Shown: positions 7,609 through 15,446, counted from the stretch's first letter. The stretch is DNA of 64,000 bases from Tychonema bourrellyi FEM_GT703 (GCF_002412335.2 NZ_NXIB02000001.1:47182-111181); one strand, 5' to 3'. A program made the numbers and translations. Notes: a model not told the origin generated them from the sequence alone.

Positions 7609-8145
7609 ATGATTGCCCAGTTAAAAACTCCTAACCTCAATTTAACCCACAGCTTGCCCTACACTGTTGCAGGACTCGTGCAAGTCTTTACAGGCCCGCA
7701 CCGCTGCTTTTTTACAACTGTGATGGCTCAGGCGCTACGAATTGCAGGACAGGGGACTGCGGTGCTAGCGGTACAATTCCTCAAAGGGGGAATTAATCAA
7801 GGACACCAGCATCCCATGCGGCTGGGGCAGAATTTAGATTGGGTGCGGTGCGATTTGCCACGCTGTATTGATAATGCTGATTTAGATGAGTTAGAACTAG
7901 GTGCGATCGCCCAATTGTGGCAATACGTTCAAGAAGTTGTCCGCGAAGGCCGTTATGCGCTAGTCATTCTCGACGAGTTGAGTCTGGCGGTTAATTTGGG
8001 TTTAATTCCCGAAGCAGAAGTGCTGGCATTAATTGATAGCAAGCCGCATCATTTGGATCTGATTTTTACCGGCCCATCCATGCCGCAAGGAATTTTGGAT
8101 GTGGCAGATCAAATTACTGAAATTCGCCGCACTCAAGGACATTAG
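7609..8145 (+). CDS. CobA/CobO/BtuR-like P-loop protein with a degenerate P-loop
   Basis: A protein of 178 residues from the ATG (an upstream TTG at 7588 is possible). It has the overall layout of ATP:cob(I)alamin adenosyltransferase: GLVQVFTGPHRCFFTTVMAQALRIAGQG, VLAVQFLKGG, LWQYVQEVVREGRYALVILDEL and the closing LIFTGPSMPQGILDVADQITEI. In true BtuR the loop reads GNGKGKTT; here it is GPHRCFFTT, lacking the Lys that binds phosphate. DEL (Walker B) is kept. So it may have lost ATP binding or bind nucleotide differently, and a corrinoid adenosyltransferase role should not be assumed. It stands alone. Confidence 0.7.
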   Translation: MIAQLKTPNLNLTHSLPYTVAGLVQVFTGPHRCFFTTVMAQALRIAGQGTAVLAVQFLKGGINQGHQHPMRLGQNLDWVRCDLPRCIDNADLDELELGAIAQLWQYVQEVVREGRYALVILDELSLAVNLGLIPEAEVLALIDSKPHHLDLIFTGPSMPQGILDVADQITEIRRTQGH

Positions 8146-8163
8146 ATATCGACCATATTTCTT

Positions 8164-8498
8164 GTGGAACAGGCATCTTGCCTGTTCAAAAATTGATATG
8201 AATCTCCCCAAACAAATACCGAATTGGTCGGTGGAACAGGCATCTTGCCTGTTCAAAAATTGATATGAATCTCCCCAAACAAATACCGAATTGGTCGGTG
8301 GAACAGGCATCTTGCCTGTTCAAAAATTGATATGAATCTCCCCAAACAAATACCGAATTGGTCGGTGGAACAGGCATCTTGCCTGTTCAAAAATTGATAT
8401 GAATCTCCCCAAACAAATACCGAATTGGTCGGTGGAACAGGCATCTTGCCTGTTCAACAATTGATATGAATCTTCCCAAACAAATACCAAATTGGTCG
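8164..8498 (+). repeat. 67-bp tandem array repeating the start region of the EamA gene
   Basis: Four full 67-bp units plus the gene itself. Each unit holds the palindrome GAACAGGC-ATCTT-GCCTGTTC, then TTGATATG and the first 11 codons of the downstream gene (MNLPKQIPNWS). ATGs fall at 8198, 8265, 8332, 8399 and the genuine 8466. Each of the four upstream ATGs opens a 21-codon reading frame that reads on through the next palindrome and stops at TGA one base before the next ATG (TGATATG). Units are almost identical, with differences concentrated in the last copy and the gene. The array fills the 320 bp before the transporter. Confidence 0.9.
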
Positions 8499-9374
8499 AT
8501 CGCACCAATCTTAATAATCGGCATTTTAGCCGTCTCAACATCCTCAATTCTGATTAGACTGGCCAACAGTTCAGCCAACAGTGGTGGCCTCGGTTTCAGC
8601 TTGGTACTCGCGGCCTCGCGCCTCAGTTTATCAGCCTTAATTCTGCTTCCCGCTTGGTCAAAAGTTCAGTGGAACCGACTGCAACCGGGAGCTCGGCGCT
8701 ACGGGGCCGCTGCTGGTTTGTGCCTCGCCCTGCACTTTGCTCTGTGGATTACCTCACTTTCCTATACTTCGATCGCAGCTTCCACCGCCCTAGTCACCAC
8801 AAATCCCGTCTGGGTAGCGTTGTTGTCTCGGTTCTGGTTTGGCGAAAAACTCAGCAAATTGTCCGTAGCGGGCATTGCAGTGGCTCTGGGAGGGACGATC
8901 GCGATCGCTCTAGGTAGTGCTAGTGGTAGCGGTGATGGTAGCAGCGTCATGTTGGGTAACTTTCTGGCGCTGGCTGGTTCCTGGGCTGTCAGTCTGTACT
9001 TGCTTTGTGGCCGGGAAGCTCAACGGCGGGGACTGGGAATTGGTGGCTATGTGGCGATCGCCTATACTGTAGCTGCGATCGTCCTTTTGCCTCTGCCCCT
9101 AGTCTTCAAAACCAGTTATACTGGCTATCCGCACATTGTATATTTTTACATTTTATTAACAGCGGCTTTGCCTCAATTAGTCGGCCACACGATTTTGAAT
9201 TGGGCGGTGGTAAGGGTATCGCCGACTTTGGTAAGTCTGGCTATTTTGTTTGAACCTGTGGGCGCTAGTTGTTTGGGTTATTTGGTGTTTGGGGAAGTGC
9301 CGGGGCTATCGGTATTGGTGGGTGCTGGGGTGTTATTGTTCGGAGTTGCGATCGGTATTTTTGGAGCAAAATAG
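8466..9374 (+). CDS. EamA-family (DMT superfamily) transporter
   Basis: A 302-residue inner-membrane protein with about ten hydrophobic helices in two EamA repeats: IAPILIIGILAVSTSSILIRLA at the start, LALHFALWITSLSYTSIAASTALVTTNPVWVALLSRFWFGEKLS closing the first repeat, and LFEPVGASCLGYLVFGEVP in the second. The family exports metabolites, amino acids or sugars; the substrate cannot be told from sequence. Its 5' end has been copied four times into the upstream 67-bp array, so ribosomes meet several coupled mini-frames before this ATG. The start is set by the conserved N-terminus directly before the first helix. Confidence 0.85.
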   Translation: MNLPKQIPNWSIAPILIIGILAVSTSSILIRLANSSANSGGLGFSLVLAASRLSLSALILLPAWSKVQWNRLQPGARRYGAAAGLCLALHFALWITSLSYTSIAASTALVTTNPVWVALLSRFWFGEKLSKLSVAGIAVALGGTIAIALGSASGSGDGSSVMLGNFLALAGSWAVSLYLLCGREAQRRGLGIGGYVAIAYTVAAIVLLPLPLVFKTSYTGYPHIVYFYILLTAALPQLVGHTILNWAVVRVSPTLVSLAILFEPVGASCLGYLVFGEVPGLSVLVGAGVLLFGVAIGIFGAK

Positions 9375-9456
9375 TTAATTGAACAATCCAAAGATGTGTT
9401 AAATTGAGTAGCCGTAACGACAAAATGTAGTTACAATATTTAGTGACAATCAAGGT

Positions 9457-9732
9457 ATGGAATTTGAATGGGATGAGACTAAACGTCTTGCCAACCTTAG
9501 CAAACATGGGATTGACTTTATCGACGTTCCATTAGTTTTTGATGGAGAAATCGTGACGGTGGAGGATGAACGATTTAGTTATAGCGAGCAAAGGTTGGTG
9601 ACTTTTGGTTTGTTGCAAGGGCGAGTAGTCGCTATTGTCCATACAGAACGAGAGGATAGTACCCGCATTATTTCTGCTAGAAAAGCAAACAAATATGAAC
9701 AACGAATTTACTTCGAGCAAATCGGAAACTGA
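9457..9732 (+). CDS. brnT: BrnT-family ribonuclease toxin
   Basis: A 91-residue type II toxin. The BrnT signature MEFEWDETKRLANLSKHGIDF opens the protein, VPLVFDGE and ERFSYSEQRLVTFGLL follow, and TRIISARKANKYEQRIYFE ends it. BrnT has a RelE-like fold and cleaves RNA to arrest growth; its partner BrnA binds it and represses the operon. Here brnT precedes and overlaps the brnA-like gene by 38 bases, the normal order for this module. Catalytic residues appear intact, so it is probably functional. Confidence 0.88.
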   Translation: MEFEWDETKRLANLSKHGIDFIDVPLVFDGEIVTVEDERFSYSEQRLVTFGLLQGRVVAIVHTEREDSTRIISARKANKYEQRIYFEQIGN

Positions 9733-9970
9733 CTGGGAACGTTTAGACGCCATGACTGATGAAGATATTGATTTCTCTGATTGCCCTGAAATTACACCTG
9801 AAATGTTCGCTAAAGCCGTAGTTCGGCGAGGTTTGCCCAACCCTAAGACTAAAGCTCAAGTGACCTTACGCATTGATAGTGATGTTTTGGAGTGGTTTAA
9901 ATCTCAAGGTCGTGGTTATCAGACCCAGATCAACGCTTTACTGCGAGAATACATGAAAGCCCATCAATAG
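9695..9970 (+). CDS. brnA: BrnA-family antitoxin
   Basis: A 91-residue antitoxin from the ATG at 9695, inside the end of brnT; an earlier in-frame start would only translate brnT sequence in another frame. An acidic N-terminal half (DWERLDAMTDEDIDFSDCPE) wraps the toxin in this family. The C-terminal part, KAQVTLRIDSDVLEWFKSQGRGYQTQINALLREYM, is the ribbon-helix-helix DNA-binding domain. The overlap with brnT suggests translational coupling and autoregulation of the pair. Confidence 0.88.
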   Translation: MNNEFTSSKSETDWERLDAMTDEDIDFSDCPEITPEMFAKAVVRRGLPNPKTKAQVTLRIDSDVLEWFKSQGRGYQTQINALLREYMKAHQ

Positions 9971-10075
9971 TGAAATACTGATACAGCAACCACCAATACA
10001 GTTAGGATATTCTTAATCGTTGAAACCTTTGCCCGGAATTACCTCTTCCTTCTTCCTTCTTCCTTCTTCTATAAA

Positions 10076-10969
10076 ATGAGAACAGTAGATTTATTTGCAG
10101 GCTGTGGAGGCCTATCACTCGGATTTGAAAATGCTGGATTCAATGTAGTAGCAGCTTTTGACTATTGGCATCCAGCTATTCAAGTATATAAAGAAAACTT
10201 CCAACATCCGATATTTGAGAAAGACCTATCACAAACAGATGTCTGTTCATTTATCAGTGATTTCAATCCAGATATCATTATTGGTGGGCCTCCATGCCAA
10301 GATTTTTCCAGCGCAGGCAAAAGAGATGAGAATCTTGGGAGAGCAGATTTATCCTTAGCATTTGCGAAGATTATTACTAGCATTAAACCTAGATGGTTTG
10401 TCATGGAGAATGTTGCCAGAATTCAAAAGAGCCAAATTTTAGAAGAAATTTTAGAAACATTTAGAAAAAGTGGCTATGGTTTAAGTTCTGCTGTTTTAAA
10501 TGCCAGCTATTGTGGAGTGCCACAAGCTAGGAAACGATATTTTTTGATTGGTCAATTGGATGGAGAAGATGGTATCCTGAATTCTTATCTAACAAAACAT
10601 CAGTCTAAAACTCCTATGAATGTTTTTGAATATTTAGGTGATGATTTAGGCATTGAGTATTTTTATCGGCATCCGAGAAGCTATAAGAGAAGGGGAGTTT
10701 TCAGCATCCACGAACCTAGCCCGACAGTTCGAGGTGTTAATCGTCCAATTCCCAAGACATACAAGAAGCATGAAGGAGATTTATGCGATATTGATGAGAG
10801 GTTACGCCCTTTGACGACTATTGAAAGGAGTTATATTCAAACATTTCCCAAAACGTTTAAGTTTCAGGGAAATAAGTCAGATTTAGAACAAATGATTGGT
10901 AATGCTGTTCCTGTCAAGCTGGCTGAGTATGTGGCTAGTTGTATCCTGGAATATATTCAACAGGACTAA
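10076..10969 (+). CDS. DNA (cytosine-5) methyltransferase, apparently orphan
   Basis: A 297-residue C5-cytosine methyltransferase with all key motifs: DLFAGCGGLSLGF (motif I, 5-17), GGPPCQDFSSAG with catalytic Cys74 (motif IV), VMENV (motif VI, 109-113), QARKRYFLIG (motif VIII, 150-159) and IGNAVPVKLAEYV (motif X, near 274). The target-recognition region between VIII and X is short (about 90 residues), so the specificity is probably a simple site. No adjacent restriction endonuclease is evident, suggesting a solitary methylase. A pyrimidine-rich CTTCCTTCTTC tract lies directly upstream. The site it methylates cannot be read from the sequence. Confidence 0.92.
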   Translation: MRTVDLFAGCGGLSLGFENAGFNVVAAFDYWHPAIQVYKENFQHPIFEKDLSQTDVCSFISDFNPDIIIGGPPCQDFSSAGKRDENLGRADLSLAFAKIITSIKPRWFVMENVARIQKSQILEEILETFRKSGYGLSSAVLNASYCGVPQARKRYFLIGQLDGEDGILNSYLTKHQSKTPMNVFEYLGDDLGIEYFYRHPRSYKRRGVFSIHEPSPTVRGVNRPIPKTYKKHEGDLCDIDERLRPLTTIERSYIQTFPKTFKFQGNKSDLEQMIGNAVPVKLAEYVASCILEYIQQD

Positions 10970-11020
10970 GGCAAAAGAAACCGGGTTTCTATCAAAAATC
11001 GTTAGCTTTACCAATGGGCT

Positions 11021-11206
11021 TTGGAGGAACAAGAACTTTTGGAGAAGCAAGAACCTAAACGGCAGTTGTTCCTAGCCATCAGTCAAGCCATCTATATTCG
11101 ACACTTCCAAAAACCAATTTTTCAGCTAGCCGTTCAGCGGAATAGAATTAACTTATTAGTTTATCAACCAGAGCAGGAGGCTATTGTTGAATGGATCGTT
11201 CACTAA
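11021..11206 (+). pseudogene. Truncated XisH (C-terminal remnant)
   Basis: About 60 residues (KQEPKRQLFLAISQAIYIRH, IFQLAVQRNRINLLVYQPE, EAIVEWI) match the C-terminal half of XisH, a PD-(D/E)XK-like protein first linked to fdxN element excision in Anabaena. Full XisH is near 140 residues, and its N-terminal half with the catalytic core is missing. A short AAACCGGGTTTCT repeat sits just upstream where that half should be, so an insertion or deletion probably removed it. The remnant overlaps the following xisI by 16 bases, the usual arrangement for this pair. Confidence 0.7.
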
Positions 11207-11526
11207 GTTATGCAGATATCCTAAAACAAACGCTACAAGAGGCAACACGATCGCAACCTCGCTTACAAGCGATTCAGCTTTATCCTGTCTGCGATACGGA
11301 TTCAGGTCATTTCCTGATTCTCGCTATAGGCTGGGACAAGCAACGCTGGATCGACACGATTCTGTTTCATGCTCGGTTGGTCGATCGCCATGTCATCATT
11401 GAAGAAGATAGCTTCGAGGAAGGGTTAACCCCTGCATTAATTGTCGCAGGTATCCAACCAGAGCATATTATGGCCGGCCTTGATTATCAAAGTGATGCTA
11501 GCCCATTGGTGTTTGAGGCGGTATAG
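11191..11526 (+). CDS. xisI: XisI family protein
   Basis: A 111-residue XisI protein, with LSYADILKQTLQEATR, RLQAIQLYPVCDTDSGHFLILAIGW, WIDTILFHARLVDRHVIIEED, and the ending EEGLTPALIVAGIQPEHIMAGL. XisH/XisI pairs are widespread in cyanobacteria well beyond excision elements, and their broader function is unclear. The partner upstream is truncated, so this copy may be a relic or may work with a XisH elsewhere. The ATG overlaps the xisH stop region. Confidence 0.85.
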   Translation: MDRSLSYADILKQTLQEATRSQPRLQAIQLYPVCDTDSGHFLILAIGWDKQRWIDTILFHARLVDRHVIIEEDSFEEGLTPALIVAGIQPEHIMAGLDYQSDASPLVFEAV

Positions 11527-11585
11527 CCACCATTGCAGAAAGATCGCGAGTTTCAAACATTTAGACTGTTTAAATTTGTCTCTCA

Positions 11586-11939
11586 TCAAACAGTAGCAAA
11601 TTCCGTCAAAGGTCTTTTGCTAGGATGACGAAACCCCAAAACAATATCGCCCTTAGAAATTCCGGCTGCTAGTAAATCATCAACTACACACAAATTAGTC
11701 AAATCTTCTTCCACCCAAATTTTACCATCTTTAATCCGAAGATACATCGTCATGTAGCGCAGCCGTTCTTTGCCATTCCAGCCAGAACGAAACCAGAGAT
11801 ATTGATCTCGTTCTTCATCAAACGCCAGACGATCATCTGGCTCTAATTCATCTAGTTCGATCGCCCCCTGGACTTTCATCTGATAATATTCAGTCAATAT
11901 CTTTTTAATTGTATCGCGATAGTATTCTAATTTATCCAT
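11586..11939 (-). CDS. XisI family protein, second subtype
   Basis: A second XisI-type protein (117 residues), convergent with the first: MDKLEYYRDTIKKILTEYYQ, DQYLWFRSGWNGKERLRYMTMYLRIKDGKIWVEEDL and VVDDLLAAGISKGDIVLGFRHP. The N-terminal helix and the IWVEEDLT block are family hallmarks. No xisH is found next to it. Sequence identity to the neighbouring XisI is low, so they are separate acquisitions rather than a tandem duplication. Confidence 0.82.
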   Translation of the reverse strand: MDKLEYYRDTIKKILTEYYQMKVQGAIELDELEPDDRLAFDEERDQYLWFRSGWNGKERLRYMTMYLRIKDGKIWVEEDLTNLCVVDDLLAAGISKGDIVLGFRHPSKRPLTEFATV

Positions 11940-12063
11940 TGTATGATTTCCTCCTTTTTCATTTCAACTGTCATTAATAGAAGCCGATTTTCATTGTAAT
12001 TAATTGTATCGACTTGCGTTGAAACAGGTTTTTGTATACGATATAATCAATTGCCAAAAACCT

Positions 12064-12123
12064 GTAGGGGCGGGTTCACAAAGAATATATAACTATGACC
12101 AACAATCTAAATAAACCCGCCCT
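12064..12123. repeat. GGGCGGGTT...AACCCGCCC dispersed repeat
   Basis: Arms GTAGGGGCGGGTT and AAATAAACCCGCCC flank an AT-rich core, as in the copy at 903-966. Immediately after it a TTTATTTATTTATTTA tract leads into the 3' end of the glycosyltransferase gene. Confidence 0.6.
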
Positions 12124-12142
12124 CTTTATTTATTTATTTATT

Positions 12143-13411
12143 TTACTTTGGCAAAGGCTCCAATATTTTCTCACCACCTCTAGCCGTAACCACCGTAAAT
12201 AAAGCCTCATAATGATTCAAAGCTTCCTCAAATCCATAATTCTCAACAGCATAACTTCTACCTTGCAAACCCAGCGCTTCCAACTTAGCCGGATTCAAAT
12301 ACAAATCTTCAACCCCATCAGCTAGAGCTTGCGGATCTTCCGGTGTCACCACCACCCCGCCACCACTTTGTTGCACTGCTTTATGAGCAGTACCAGTCTC
12401 AGGCACCGAAGCCAAAATAGCCCTGCCACTAGCCAGAAGCACTTGAATTTTTGAAGGCATATTAAAGTCAGTCACCCGACGCTTTTGTACCACCAAACTA
12501 ACATCAGCCGCAGCTAACATTTCTGGTAATTTCTCTCGCGGTTCAAAGGGCAGTAACATCACATTAGTCGCTTTGTAAGTTTCACAATCTTTTTGCAAAC
12601 GTCCCAGTGCTGTGGACTCTCCCACAATTACAAAAGCGATTTCTGGTATGTGTTTCAAACGAGCCGCTGCTTGGACAACGGTTTGCAAGCCTTGAGTCAG
12701 AGCAATATTGCCCGCGTAGAGAATGACAAATTTGCCCTGGAGATTGTGAGTTTTGCGAAAGGAATTATTTTCTTTAGGTAAGGGACGGATGAAATTGACA
12801 TCAACCCAATTGGGAAGGCAAACTATTTTTTCCGGGGGTATTCCCTGAGAGTGCAATTTTTGGACAAAACCGCTGTCGATGACGCTGACTTTGCTAGCTG
12901 TGCTGTAGGCAAATTTTTCTAAGGCGTCAGCAATCCGAATTAGGATTCCGTTCTTTTTCACCAAACCGACGCGCACGGCTGCTTCTGAGACGATATCCTG
13001 AACGTTGAGGACGATCGGGCAACTGCGAATCCACCCATAAAGAGCCACTGGGACGCAAATCGGCAATGGGGGCATTGTTGAGAAAATCACGTCTGGCCGA
13101 TCGCCCCTAAACGCTTGAACAGCACTAGAAATCACAAAACTACCATCTAACAGCAGTCGGTCTAGGAAGCTTGGGTGAGGGCCATTGACTCGCAAATAAC
13201 TACGCTGAATTGTCACACCTTTATGTTTTTCGGTGAGGTAAAATTTGCCCCGATATTGTTCATAAATCCGGCGCTGCGGATAGTTCGGCATTCCTGTAAC
13301 AACTCGAACTTGATGGCCACGTTTGACTAGGCCTTGAGCTAGTTCTGTCATCAAAGGAGCAATGCCGATCGGCTCTGGATAGTAGTTATAGGAATAAATC
13401 AGAATACGCAT
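12143..13411 (-). CDS. Glycosyltransferase family 4, WbuB-like
   Basis: A 422-residue GT-B enzyme that transfers a sugar, probably an aminosugar, onto a growing surface polysaccharide. The N-terminal Rossmann domain begins MRILIYSYNYYPEPIGIAPL and contains ELAQGLVKRGHQVRVVTGMPNYP, the WbuB-type acceptor region. The C-terminal half has ILYAGNIALTQGLQTVV and the donor-binding MPSKIQVLLASGRAILASV followed by GGGVVVTPEDPQALADGV. It lies upstream, in transcription direction, of nothing clearly cotranscribed, but the neighbourhood (STAS-sugar transferase, deacetylases) points to exopolysaccharide. Confidence 0.88.
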   Translation of the reverse strand: MRILIYSYNYYPEPIGIAPLMTELAQGLVKRGHQVRVVTGMPNYPQRRIYEQYRGKFYLTEKHKGVTIQRSYLRVNGPHPSFLDRLLLDGSFVISSAVQAFRGDRPDVIFSTMPPLPICVPVALYGWIRSCPIVLNVQDIVSEAAVRVGLVKKNGILIRIADALEKFAYSTASKVSVIDSGFVQKLHSQGIPPEKIVCLPNWVDVNFIRPLPKENNSFRKTHNLQGKFVILYAGNIALTQGLQTVVQAAARLKHIPEIAFVIVGESTALGRLQKDCETYKATNVMLLPFEPREKLPEMLAAADVSLVVQKRRVTDFNMPSKIQVLLASGRAILASVPETGTAHKAVQQSGGGVVVTPEDPQALADGVEDLYLNPAKLEALGLQGRSYAVENYGFEEALNHYEALFTVVTARGGEKILEPLPK

Positions 13412-13571
13412 AATATTTAGTTTTAAGCAAATTTTACGGACGCCGCTAGCTTGAGCTACTACCCGGTTAATTCCCCTGGATTTGGTTGGGTTTCGGGTAA
13501 CACAGCAGGGGGCGCAGCCTGGAATTGGCTAGGCTCAACAGAATCCGCCCTCTGTGGTTTGGAGCCTCCCA

Positions 13572-14012
13572 TCATCCGGTAATGTTTTTTCGCATTACCA
13601 AGCAGTTGCGGCGATCGTCAGTACGGATATAACGAAGCTCCTCTGTCAGCTTATGCATAAATAGCAATCCCCTTTCACTTTCTTTTTCCAAAGGATCGCG
13701 CTGGTCTTGGATAATAGAATGCAGTTTTGCTTCCAGGTCAAAAGGTTGACCCCTATCCCAAATCCTGATTTCTAAGTAATTCGGAAACACTTTTACTTCG
13801 AGGTCGATCGGTGTCGTGGGGTGCAAGTTTTTGTGAGCATGGCGAACAGCATTTGTAAAGCCTTCATTCACAATCAGGCTACACTGCCACGACCAATCCT
13901 CTGGTAGCAATGGTAGAACAATCTTCTCCAACCATTCCTCAACTTGTTTCAGAGCCCCCATGTCCGTTTCAACTTGAAGGTGCAACTCGGTCTTTGGTTG
14001 CTGATCTTTCAT
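13572..14012 (-). CDS. RsbW-like anti-sigma/serine kinase (HATPase_c)
   Basis: A 146-residue GHKL ATPase of the partner-switching type. The N-box LIVNEGFTNAVRHAHK (Glu50, Asn54, His58) and G1 box IWDRGQPFD (Asp86, Gly88) are present, with SERGLLFMHKL (112-122) forming the ATP lid region. Such kinases phosphorylate a serine in STAS-domain antagonists. The gene directly upstream on the same strand encodes a STAS domain fused to a sugar transferase, an obvious partner. No sigma factor gene is adjacent, so control may act on the enzyme itself rather than on transcription; that is an inference. Confidence 0.85.
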   Translation of the reverse strand: MKDQQPKTELHLQVETDMGALKQVEEWLEKIVLPLLPEDWSWQCSLIVNEGFTNAVRHAHKNLHPTTPIDLEVKVFPNYLEIRIWDRGQPFDLEAKLHSIIQDQRDPLEKESERGLLFMHKLTEELRYIRTDDRRNCLVMRKNITG

Positions 14013-14447
14013 TTTTCTTCCCCTTGGTCGCCCCCCACCATACCTCGACTACTTCGGCTACACTCAGCATAAGTACGCTCATTACAAGTAGCTATACTCA
14101 GCTTGATTTCGACATCAGCGCTCAGACTTAAGCATGAGCGAGTCAAACGTCCAACGGTGGCGGGAAAATAAGCAGGGCCAGGTCTTGGCAACATAATTAG
14201 TTAAGTCAAGCTTGAGTTGAAGAAGCCCGTTTTGCATCAAGGTGAGCATTCCTTTCGCATCATTTACTCTGACTGGAAATGAGAGATTTGTGATACTTTA
14301 ACCCACCTGGGTATGGCGTTTAAATAGTTTTAAGTTTTGAGTTAAAGAGTTTTCAACTCTTTAACTCAAAACTTACTACTAATAAAAATTTCCTATTTTT
14401 CCAACCCCGCTGTACTGAAAAAGTCAGCAGTGGGTGGTTAAGGCATC
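14013..14447. other. 435-bp intergenic region between STAS-sugar transferase and RsbW genes
   Basis: No convincing gene: one 61-codon reverse frame starts here but lacks family features and a good ribosome binding site. The long gap suggests that the RsbW-like gene has its own promoter. A very strong hairpin (listed separately) sits about 75 bp past the sugar transferase stop. Confidence 0.5.
14332..14374. terminator. 20-bp perfect hairpin downstream of the STAS-sugar transferase gene
   Basis: Exact inverted arms of 20 bp (14332-14351 and 14355-14374) around a 3-base loop. The stem is AT-rich (AAGTTTTGAGTTAAAGAGTT) and no clear U-run follows on the reverse strand, so it is either a weak terminator, an mRNA-stabilising 3' end, or an inserted palindromic repeat. 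Confidence 0.5.
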
Positions 14448-15446
14448 CTATACGGCACCACTATTTTTGTTGAACAGAACAGCTATGGTTTTCACAATTA
14501 GTTTCAGGTCATACATCAGGCTCCAATTTTCTTGGTACTTTAAATCCAAGCTGATGACATCTTCAAAGTTACGCACCTGAGAACGGCCATTGACTTGCCA
14601 TTCTCCTGTCATCCCTGGTTTGACATCAAAACGCTGCCACTGCGGTACTTCATAGCGGTCAACTTCGTCTGGAGTAGGCGGCCGAGTGCCGACTAGACTC
14701 ATTTCGCCTTTGAGTACGTTCCAAAATTGTGGCAATTCATCCAGGCTGGTTTTTCGCAATATCCGCCCGACTTTGGTAATGCGGGGGTCATTGTCATTTT
14801 TGAAAAAAGCCCCGGATGCTTGGTTTTTGATTTGGGATTTGAGCGCTTCGGCGTTGGTACACATCGATCGAAACTTCCAAATCCGAAATTTTTTTCCCAT
14901 CCAGCCACAGCGAGTTTGAGCGAAAAATATCGGGCCCGGATCATTAATTGTGATCGCTGCGACTATGGGTATAAACAATATTCCTGTAATTATCAAACCT
15001 ACTATTGCCCCAACAATGTCGATCAGCCGTTTCACGAGCGATCGCACAGAGGGGTGCGTGACGGGTAACTGACTGTCTGCACGGTTGTTCTCAGACGGGG
15101 CTGTGCTGACAGGGGATGACTCGATCGTCAGCACTTGATCTAGGCTGGTGAGCTCAAATACTGCCTTCACCTGCGGCTTGAGACTCCGCAGCACTAAGTC
15201 GCTGTCCCGCTGTTTGGCAAATTTTAGATTGCTGACTAAGGCACCGATTCCGCTACTGTCAATAAATGTCGTCTGACTGAAGTCTAGGACAATTTTACTG
15301 GGAACGGTGCTTCCAGAAAAAAGTTGCTGGCAGGTTGTCTTGAAGTTTACAGCTTCAAGTACGCTTAAGCGCACGGGGATATGAACAGAGGGAATCTCGT
15401 CCAAATATGTCACCCTAAAATCTGCCTCTGGGGTTTGGCTGACCAT
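14448..15446 (-). CDS. STAS domain fused to initiating sugar transferase (polyprenyl-phosphate glycosyl-1-phosphate transferase)
   Basis: A 332-residue fusion. Residues 1-115 form a STAS (anti-sigma antagonist) domain with FIDSSGIGALV; the Ser in D63-SSG is the usual phosphorylation site. After a linker, residues 135-332 form a bacterial sugar transferase: a membrane segment (LIDIVGAIVGLIITGILFIPIVAA), IFFAQTRCGWMGKKFRIWKFRSM, and DELPQFWNVLKGEMSLVGTRP. This enzyme class loads the first sugar-1-phosphate onto undecaprenyl phosphate to start a polysaccharide. The RsbW-like kinase next in line is the likely modifier. Both domains look intact. The coupling of a partner switch to the first committed step is inferred from the fusion. 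Confidence 0.88.
   Translation of the reverse strand: MVSQTPEADFRVTYLDEIPSVHIPVRLSVLEAVNFKTTCQQLFSGSTVPSKIVLDFSQTTFIDSSGIGALVSNLKFAKQRDSDLVLRSLKPQVKAVFELTSLDQVLTIESSPVSTAPSENNRADSQLPVTHPSVRSLVKRLIDIVGAIVGLIITGILFIPIVAAITINDPGPIFFAQTRCGWMGKKFRIWKFRSMCTNAEALKSQIKNQASGAFFKNDNDPRITKVGRILRKTSLDELPQFWNVLKGEMSLVGTRPPTPDEVDRYEVPQWQRFDVKPGMTGEWQVNGRSQVRNFEDVISLDLKYQENWSLMYDLKLIVKTIAVLFNKNSGAV

Noticed and set aside
8164-8498. CRISPR-like array upstream of the transporter
   Set aside because: The whole 67-bp unit is repeated, including coding sequence, so there are no spacers.
8029-8578. A set of overlapping reverse-strand frames of 63-93 codons with a repeated peptide
   Set aside because: They are antisense readings of the 67-bp tandem array and share no family; the forward strand explains the repeat through the EamA gene start.
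11021-11206. Independent small gene
   Set aside because: Its sequence is plainly the end of XisH and lacks the catalytic half, so it is a remnant.
14009-14194. A 61-codon reverse frame between the two partner-switch genes
   Set aside because: No family match, odd composition, and no ribosome binding site; overlaps the RsbW start by chance.
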